Source: Symbiodinium natans (Eukaryota; Sar; Dinophyceae; Suessiales; Symbiodiniaceae). From it: a DNA stretch of 64,000 bases. Shown piece after piece: positions 56,695 to 64,000 of the stretch. The notes under the pieces are model-generated. The model ran no database searches. It was not told the DNA's origin and was given only the letters and a program-made list of their open reading frames with translations. The stretch spans positions 980,871-1,044,870 of the forward strand of contig CAJNDS010002623.1 in assembly GCA_905221605.1 (NCBI GenBank), read 5' to 3'. Numbering within the stretch: the stretch's first letter is position 1; the number at the start of each line of letters is the position of its first letter. The position numbers were made by a program, and so were the translations under genes.

Positions 56695-56970
56695 GGGGGT
56701 TTCCGAAATTCAGAGCAGTTTATTGGGGATCCTTATTGTAAGGGAATCCTACTACTTGGGGCTCTATATTAAGGTCCCTTATTTTCCTAAACCCCCCACG
56801 TAGGGTAGCCCCCGACTACGATAATCCCTATTATAGAAACCCTTAAGCAGGGTACTAACCCCCATATGGATATTTCCCAAAAATGGGGTTACCCCTTTTC
56901 CACCCCAAATAGAACAGAATCCCCTTGAAGGGGACCCCCAGAATGGGTACCCCTATGCTCGGAAGCCCCC
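56695..56970. repeat. Two adjacent MITE-like family C copies in opposite orientation
   Basis: 56695-56795 reads GGGGTTTCCGAAATTCAG to GGTCCCTTATTTTCC (reverse orientation). 56881-56970 ends GGGTACCCCTATGCTCGGAA (forward). About 85 bp of unassigned sequence lies between. Confidence 0.65.
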
Positions 56971-57127
56971 AATATACAAAACCCTAAACCCTAAACCCTG
57001 AACCGCAGAAAGACAACGGAGTGCCTCGACGAAGCTCAATGGCCCCCGCGCCAGGAAGACGCCTGAGCCCTCATCGTCCCAGCCTTGGTGCGGGAATCTG
57101 GGGGACTCCAGCTTCCGAAGAGCCACG

Positions 57128-57285
57128 GTTTAGGGTTTAGGGTTTAGGGTTTAGGGTTTAGGGTTTAGGGTTTAGGGTTTAGGGTTTAGGGTTTAGGGTT
57201 TAGGGTTTAGGGTTTAGGGTTAGTTGGGGTTTAGGTAAACCCTAAACCCTAAACCCTAAACCCTAAACCCTAAACCCTAAACCTT
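57128..57285. repeat. Head-to-head telomeric arrays (fusion-like)
   Basis: A pure TTTAGGG array (57128-57221, about 13 units) runs into GTTAGTTGGGGTTTAGGT and then a pure CCCTAAA array (57236-57285, about seven units). G-strands converging on a centre are the arrangement expected of an end-to-end telomere fusion. Confidence 0.85.
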
Positions 57286-58167
57286 GAGGATTCGAGATTT
57301 GGGGCGGGGGGGCGGCCTTGCGAAAGCTCATGTCCAATTTGGGGGGGTTGCCATGCGGGCACCTTCTCCTCTGGACACCTTAAGGTACTGGTTCCTTTTT
57401 TCATGGGTCCTGCAAAGTTCTGCCCTGCAGTGCATCAACAGGTGCACAAACCCTCAGCCTTAAACACGAAATCCTAAACCGAAACCCTAAACCCCAAACC
57501 CTAGATCCTACACCCTAAACCCTAAACCCTAAACCCTCAACCCTTGATGCGGACAGCCCCAGCTGTGGTCCTCACCTTGCGGCAGTGAGTAAGGTAGCAG
57601 AGGCCTCGGGATTCGGCGTGCCGACTGCTGAAAGGTTTAGGGTTTTGGGGGGTTTCGGGTTTAGGGTTTAGGGTTGAGGGTTTAGGGTTTAGGGTTTAGA
57701 GTTTAGGGTTAGGGTTTAGGGATGTTTAGGGTTTAGGGTTTAGGGTTTAGGGTTTAGGGTTTAAGACTTAGGGTTTGAAAACTCGCCTTACCATGCCTTT
57801 CGTCGGACTCGGATTCAGGTGTCGAGCCCTATTGTGTGATTCCCTATTTCGGATTCCACCGCTTGCTCAAGCGGATTGTAGGCTGCACCGGCATGTGGGG
57901 GCAAGGACCTTCTTTGAACTTACCGTGTCCTAAGGCCCTCATGGCCGCGCTAAACAAAAAATAAGCATCCTGGCTCGGATCGGCCACGAGATCCCTGAAC
58001 TTGTATTGGCCATTCTGAGTTTCGTTTTAACTGCTACTCTTGACAAACATTAGCCGCTCTTACTATTCCTGGTAGTCGCGCTCGTGAGAAAATAAACCGT
58101 CGTTCTTAATATTGAGAACAATGCCCCATGATCAGTATGATTCTGTATGATTCCAAACAGTATGACT

Positions 58168-58265
58168 TAGTTGTCCAGTAACCTGGGGGAATTAAAGGTT
58201 AACCTTTGGGATCATAAGGGGATTATCCTACTACAAAAAGGTTAAAGGTTACCTACTCGACTACT
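58168..58265. repeat. MITE-like relative of the 53416 element
   Basis: TAGTTGTCCAGTAACC at the left and GGTTACCTACTCGACTAC at the right are imperfect inverted repeats; AAAGGTTAACCTTTGGGATC is inside. Confidence 0.55.
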
Positions 58266-58384
58266 AGGATTAACCATGATCAAGTATTATGAATACTGCT
58301 TGTCCAGCAGCTGGTCCACTTCGTCCTTCTCATCAAATTGGAACGCTGTCCTGATCCCGATAGGAGGATCGCTGCCCAGTTGGC

Positions 58385-58540
58385 AGAAGAATTCTTCAGT
58401 GTTTGGGGTTTTTGGGGTCAGGGTTTGGGGGTTTGGGCCGGGTTGGGGGTTTGGGGGTTTGGGGTTTTGGGGTTTTGGGGCTTAGGGTTTTGGGATTGGG
58501 GGGTTTGGAGTTTAGGGTGTTGGGGTTTAAGGTTTAGGGT
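58385..58540 (+). repeat. GGGGTTT/GGGGTTTT-type array
   Basis: Degenerate G-rich repeat units (TTTGGGG and TTTTGGGG) with no canonical heptamers, ending at GGTCCAGTGC. The Trp/Gly/Phe-rich frame is an artefact. Confidence 0.75.
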
Positions 58541-61500
58541 CCAGTGCATTGCGATCATGGGGGTTAATCAGGACCTGCAAGTGGAAAAGAAACCCCATTC
58601 AGATCAACATAAGGTCCGACATAACAACTGCAGGCTGCAACGAATTCTAACCCACTCAACAATCAACATAGGCCGCGCAAAGTGCGCAGATAGGAGGCCC
58701 CTGTTCTCATGCGAGAAGCAAGCACTTGTTCTTCAAGAAAGAATTCCCCTGGGCTCACCCAGAAACACCCTGAACTCTAAACGCCATAAACTCCAACCCG
58801 TGGCTCTCTCATGCCGAGGTGAGTGAGAAGGGTCCCTAAGCGGCCCTAAAGAACATTAAGCTCTAAACCCACAACCCTTCCCCCCCGAAACCCCTAAATC
58901 CCAAACCCTAAACCCTAAACCCTAAACCCTAAACCCTAAACCCTAAACCCCCAAAACCCCAAGATTCTAAACCTCGGCGGTCCCGCTCTTCTGCTTCTCA
59001 TCCTCCTCCCAGGTGAGGGCCGTGTAGTTGGAGCGATTGCCTTGGAGGTGGTGGGCAGCCGACCCTGGCCCTTCAAATCCCTGAGTTTAGGGTTTAGGGT
59101 TTAGGGTTTAGGGTTTCGGGTTTAGGGTTTGGGGTTTAGGGTTTAGGGTTTAGGGTTTAGGGTTTAGGGTTGAGGGTTGAGGGTTGAGGGTTGAGGGTTT
59201 AGAGAGATTTGCACAAGGCGATTATGGGCATCCGCTGCCTCCACTCACCGCCCTTCAAGCGCCCCAACTAATCCCAGCCTCGCATACCAACCACACATGA
59301 CCCGTCAAGAGCTCACGGGGCTAAGGGTTTTTGGGGCGTTTGGGGCTTAGGGTTTAGGGTTCAGGGCTTAAGGTTATGGAATTTAGGGCTTGTGCAGCTT
59401 CCGGGTCCCAGTTTAGGTCTTGGGTTCCGGGTTTAGGGTGCAGCAATGGTCAGCGGAATGCAGCACCCGAACGAGCAAACTGCCTAAAGAGGCTCCAAAA
59501 CCTTCGGGGTAATCCAATAGGCGACTATAGCTCAGCGACCCCTGGGTTTAGGGTTTAGGTTTAGGGTTGAGGGTTTAGGGTTTAAGTTTCGGGCTTAGGG
59601 ATTCTGGGGCTTAGTCCTACTTACTCGAAGGCCTGCAGCCGCAGAGGCACGAGGCACAGCCGAATGCAGTGGCCCAGCATGAACCAACGAACCCCTAAAA
59701 CAACGAAAGCCCTAAAGCATCCTAAAGCCTTCGCCTCTAAGTCCTAGACCCTAAACCACAAATACCACACAACCCTGGACTCGCGCAGCACTGTTGATCA
59801 CCGCACTTCTTCTCATCTGCCTTCGCGCGATCCTAAATCCCCCCCACCCCAAGTAGTAAAACATGTTAGGGTTGATGGAGTTTAGGGTTTGGCTTTGGGC
59901 TTAGAAGTGCAGGGCTTCAAGAATGAAGCGAGCCCATCTTTACGCCCGGCACTCACTTCTCTGTCGGGGGGTGGTCAAAGGGTGAAGGCGTCAGGGCTTC
60001 GACGGCGGCGCGCCTGAGATGCGTGGTTTAGGGTTTAGGGTTTAGGGTTTAGGGTTTAGGGTTTAGGGTTTAGGGTTTAGGGTTTAGGGTTTGGGTCCAA
60101 GCAGCGAGGCTCAATGCGTCCAAGCGCGCATTGAAGACTGCTGTCAGCTCTGCTCGTGCTATCTGCACTCCCTGCCGCCGAAGCCGAAATCCCCATGAAC
60201 CCTAAACCCTAAACCCTAAACCCCAAACCCTAAACCCTAAACCCCGAAGCCCCCCCAAAGAAAACACGAAACTAAGAGAAGACAAGGCTGCATGCCCGCG
60301 GAGTAGGCACCAAGCTTGGCGCCGCAAATGAGCCCATTGCCTCTTTGGCTTGGGGTTTCGGGTTTAGGGTTTAGGGTTTAGGGTTTAGGGTTTAGGGTTT
60401 AGGGTTTAGGGTTGAGGGTTTCGGGTTTACGGCTTAGGGTTTAGGGGTTAGGGTTTAGGGTTCATTGCCTTCTCCGGGTTTGGGTTTGGGATTTAGGGTC
60501 TGGCAGGTGGCTTCCAGACTTACTTTGCAATCATCTTCCCTCGGGCTTCTCCTAAAACGGGTTTAGGGTTTAGGGTTTATTGTTTGGGGTTTAGGGTTCA
60601 GGGTTCAGGGCTTAGGGCTGAAGGTTTTTGAGTTTAGGATTTAGGGCTCGTGACTTGCACTGCTGGCAAGGCACATGCGGCTGTCACAAGAGATGTTGCA
60701 CCTGGAGTGCCGCAAGGTGAGGGTGATCTTGGGGATCAAAACTTCGATTCTCGGCCCAGCACTCACAAGGCCCGCACTTTGGGCACACAGGCGGTTTAGG
60801 GTTTAGGGCTTAGGGTTTAGAGTTTATAGGGTTTGGGGTTTAGGGTTTAGGGTGCAGGGCTAGGTTTTCGTAATTTGCCACATCACGAAGTCAGTAAAGG
60901 ACCTTGCTGCCCTAGTGCCCACGTCTAGGCACTCAAACGCCATGTTCTGCCAAGGCACCTTTGGCAAAGAAGTTGCCTGAATGCTCGGGACAATTTCCAG
61001 GGATGCCAGAAAGCTGGAGAAGGTTCAGGGGGACAGGAACCTTTCAAGACAACTGCAAGGAACCTTCTTGAAGACTTTTTCTAGATAACAAAACATTGAA
61101 GCATGACCCCGCACAGCCTTGCACACCCTAAACCCTAAACCCCGAAACCTAAACCATAAACCCTAAACCCTAAGCCGGCAAACCTTCTCTCTCCCAAGAA
61201 AGAACGGAAACTGCGCAGGCCCAGGGCCCAGGCCGTAGTGGACCTCGAAGACGGGCTTCCTGGTTCAGGGGTTTCAGGGTTCGCGGTTTGGGGTTGAGTT
61301 TTGGGCTTGGGGTTTAGGGTTTAGGGTTTAAAGTGAATAGGGTTTAGGGCTTAGGGTTTAGGGTTTAGGGTTTAGGGTTTAGGGTTTAGGGTTTAGGGTT
61401 TAAAAGGGCTCTTTAGGGGCTCAGGCTTTCACGGTTTGGGGCTGTGGATACAGGGCCCTAAGGTTTTGGAGCTATGCGGGCTCAGGTTTCAAGGGTTTCG

Positions 61501-62420
61501 ACGTCGAAGGCCGTAGCTCTAAATCCCAAACCCCCTCCCTTCTCTCTTGCGCCGGGCATGACAAAGCCTTCTCAACCTAAACCCTAAACCCTAACGCGCA
61601 TCCCTAACCCCAAACCCTAGACCCTAGACCAGACTCTCAACCCTAAACCCTAAACCCTAAACCCTAAACCCTAAGCCCTACGCCCTACGCCCTGGCGCAA
61701 GGCCGATCTCCCTGCCTGAGCCCAGCAATGCAATCCACCAAGGCCTGCTCTTTGCCAAAGCCTGGGCATGGTGTTTTTTTACGGTTTGGGATTTGGGTTT
61801 AAGGTTTAGGGTTTAGGGTTTAGGGGTTAGGGTTTAGGGTTTAGGGTTTAGGGTTTAGGGTTTAGGGTTTAGGGTTTAGGGTTTAGGGTTTAGGGTTTAG
61901 GGTTTAGGGGGTTTAGGGCTTAGGGCTAGGGTTAGTTTGGGGTTTAGGGTTTAATCAGGGTTTGGGTCCTGGGTTTAGGGTTTGGGGCTTGGGGTTTAGG
62001 GGGGTCGGGAAGCTTGGCTTCAGGGTTAGGTTTCGAGGGTTTGAGGTGGCTTTTGACAGGAGGGTGGTGCCCAAGGCCTCGCAAACAAATCACGGTCCTA
62101 AACCTTAAACCCGAAACCCTAAACCCTAGCCCTAAACCCTAAACCCTAAACCCTCAACCCTAAACCCTAAACCCTAAACCCTGATGAGGGCTCACAAGGC
62201 CGCTGCCCCATGGGAAACAGCCTCTGTGCCAACCCGAAGCTCCAGTACCCAGCCAAGATGCCAGCGGGGTTGATGACCTTGGCAGTCTGAGGACAAGAGG
62301 CCCCTGCATAAGGGGAGCCGATCGAGAACAGGATAAGTTATAAACCCTAAACCCTAAACCGAAAACCCTAAACCCTAAACCCCAAACCCTAAAGAACAAG
62401 AATCCGAGCAACATGCAAGG

Positions 62421-64000
62421 CAACAGCACAAACGTGAATGCCAGTGGGGCGTTCAAGCACTTCGCACGGAACGGTCTGATGCCTTAAAAGCCATGCAAGT
62501 TAGGGCAAGGCTTGGGGAGGGTTGTTGCATACTTAGCTTCTAGGGCTTACGGGATAGGAGGATTCCGCGCTCAACTTTGCACTCACAGATCTCAGCGTCG
62601 AGCGATTGCATCCGCATCTGAGTTTGCGAGCAGCCTGCCATGTGCGCACGCAGGCCGTGGACTGCCCAAAGCCTACACCCCAACAAGCACGACGCCCAAA
62701 ATACAGGGGCTCTGGGAGTTCGGGTGCAGGATCCAGGGGTTCAGCAGTCCCTCCCCAACACCCCGCCAGTTTGGACTTGCACCTGGGCCCAGGAACATCC
62801 TCCCTTCTTGCATTAAAGTTGTGCAGGTGGTTGAGTCTGCCAAGTTGTACATGCCTGGATCGTTCTGTTTGCGTTTAAAAAATGCTAAACCCCCCGCCCC
62901 CTCCGAGTCTGCGAAGCTGTACATGACTGGATCATTCACTTGTTTGCAGGCGGGCTGGGTTGCGCCTAAACCCTACACCCTTTTCAAGGCTTGCTGCCCC
63001 TTGCTGTTGTTTAGCTGTTTAGCATGTTGGTGATAGTACATTGTTTTTGATGAACGCCTCCTGGCGTACCCTTTGTCAATCTCAGTGTTTTGGAGTTGGC
63101 CAAACCAAGACCAAATTACAGCACTTCGGGTTGTCCACCACGCCAAGATGCAATTGAGCGGCCAAACAAGGAAACGCGGACATCTACGAGCATCCTTTAC
63201 GCCGGCGTACACACTTCGCGGAGCGATGCAGCATCAGCAAAATCGCACGGGACCCAGGGAGGAGCACGATTTAGACCACTAGTCTACATAGACCCCCGAA
63301 CCTGTACTCAAGCGGATTTCCTAAAAGACGATAAACCCTTCGAGAGGAGCCTGATGCATTCGTCCAGGTCGTTGGTCTGCAGATGCTCGACTGCCACGCC
63401 CAGCTCCGCAGCGGTGGCGCGAATGTGAGCGTCCTCAATAGGAGGGTTCTGGATAGAGGGTTTGGGGTTTTAGGCCGTTCTTTGATGTTCGACGGGGCAG
63501 ATCCACATCTGCTTCCGATTCAATGACGGCAAGGATCGTAGTCAGCAAGTTGCGCAGACGAGCGGAAGTACACCCGCGACTCTTCCGTCGTGCCTCTGGT
63601 GTCCAAGCCTGTCGCGAATCTAGTTCCAGGCCAACAGAACTAGGGAGCAACACCGACGCCCAAGCGACATCCGAATAAAGTGATGGTTGTGAGTGAGAAG
63701 GGACTTGCAACATGACAAAAGCATACAACTCAATAGAACATTCCATGCATCTCATCTGGTACATAGAATGCAAAACAAGATTGCTTTCATCCGAATAAAC
63801 ATCCTGAAGCATTTCAAGGCGGCTACCCAATGTGTGCTGCGAAGAGTGCGAGAACCCCTTTCGAGAAACGGGCACATTCCGCCTTTGCCATTCAGCACCT
63901 CAGCACCAGAGGAAGGCTGCGTTGCATCTTAACATCAAGCAGGACATCCAAGCAAGAGCATGGACTGTCAGCCTCGCTTGGGCTAGCAAGTGATCTTGAG
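62421..64000. other. Telomere-poor right end of the window
   Basis: About 1.6 kb with ordinary base composition and practically no TTTAGGG repeats. Open frames at 62512-63033 (plus), 62973-63212 (minus) and 63435-63875 (minus) have no motif I recognise. They may be exons of intron-containing genes or random. See 63308-63466. Confidence 0.5.
63308..63466 (-). CDS. Possible terminal exon, unidentified
   Basis: On the minus strand a CT-rich tract ending in CTCTATCCAG precedes an open frame of about 48 codons that reads 'EDAHIRATAAELGVAVEHLQ' and 'DLDECIRLLSKGL' before TGA at 63308-63310. The composition is helix-like and more protein-like than nearby frames, and the CAG could be a splice acceptor. 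There is no ATG, so it would have to be a downstream exon. No family is recognised, and a chance open frame remains possible. Confidence 0.22.
   Translation of the reverse strand, partial: PKPSIQNPPIEDAHIRATAAELGVAVEHLQTNDLDECIRLLSKGLSSFRKSA

Larger units (their letters stand above)
40081..62420. repeat. Interstitial telomeric mosaic, block 4
   Basis: G-strand arrays lie at about 40735-40816, 42960-43035, 43480-43550, 43701-43855, 44950-45075, 47745-47800, 48243-48345, 48690-48805, 59085-59170, 60026-60090, 60362-60420 and 61800-61920. C-strand arrays lie at about 40415-40535, 44760-44822, 45650-45705, 46665-46745, 48490-48565, 50290-50345, 52035-52098, 52893-52952, 53610-53665, 55165-55212, 58900-58946 and 62110-62185. 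49670-50040 is about 370 bp of degenerate CCCCTAAA. The non-telomeric pieces are short, and none contains a recognised gene; MITE-like copies are listed separately. Confidence 0.88.

Overview
The window reads as nuclear DNA of a dinoflagellate. Three things point there: telomere-type TTTAGGG heptamers are everywhere; a 16-base stretch at 17623-17638 (minus strand) matches the 3' part of the dinoflagellate trans-spliced leader exactly; and a non-LTR (LINE) reverse transcriptase is present. I see no ordinary intact host gene. Most long open frames are by-products of stop-poor repeats.

Layout. 1-1063 is a palindromic CTCGAG satellite, and 1064-2090 is an AT-rich degenerate repeat. From about 2376 to 62400 the DNA is a mosaic: short arrays of TTTAGGG or its variants, in both orientations, separated by roughly 50-400 bp of other sequence. 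Much of that other sequence consists of small inverted-repeat elements (MITE-like families, called A-H here), some of them cut by telomeric arrays. 38300-40080 and 62450-64000 are almost free of telomeric repeats. Microsatellites lie at about 7950, 21480, 39045, 42085 and 44370.

The outstanding feature is a 4.6 kb insertion at 13013-17638, read on the minus strand. In order it carries a truncated dinoflagellate spliced leader, a 39-base leader, about 2.7 kb related to the N-terminal part and polymerase core of the large (L) protein of non-segmented negative-strand RNA viruses (Mononegavirales, rhabdovirus-like motifs), an in-frame junction at about 14918, the reverse transcriptase and C-terminal part of a LINE, and an A9 tail. 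An 11-base direct repeat, GCTTAGGGTTT, flanks it, so it is a retroposed processed mRNA that landed in a telomeric array. Two in-frame stops and two frameshifts make it a pseudogene here. The structure fits template switching by a LINE reverse transcriptase between LINE RNA and a viral L mRNA, or retroposition of a transcript from an older fused locus. A short inverted repeat (12873-13009 and 17887-18022) flanks the whole unit.

A second theme is how the interstitial telomeric arrays arose. At several places an array lies between direct copies of the same non-telomeric sequence (27012/27121, 28610/28683, 52402/52439, 52032/52098) or inside a MITE-like element (47105-47291, 27460-27630). This suggests the arrays were inserted at staggered breaks and are not remnants of old chromosome ends.
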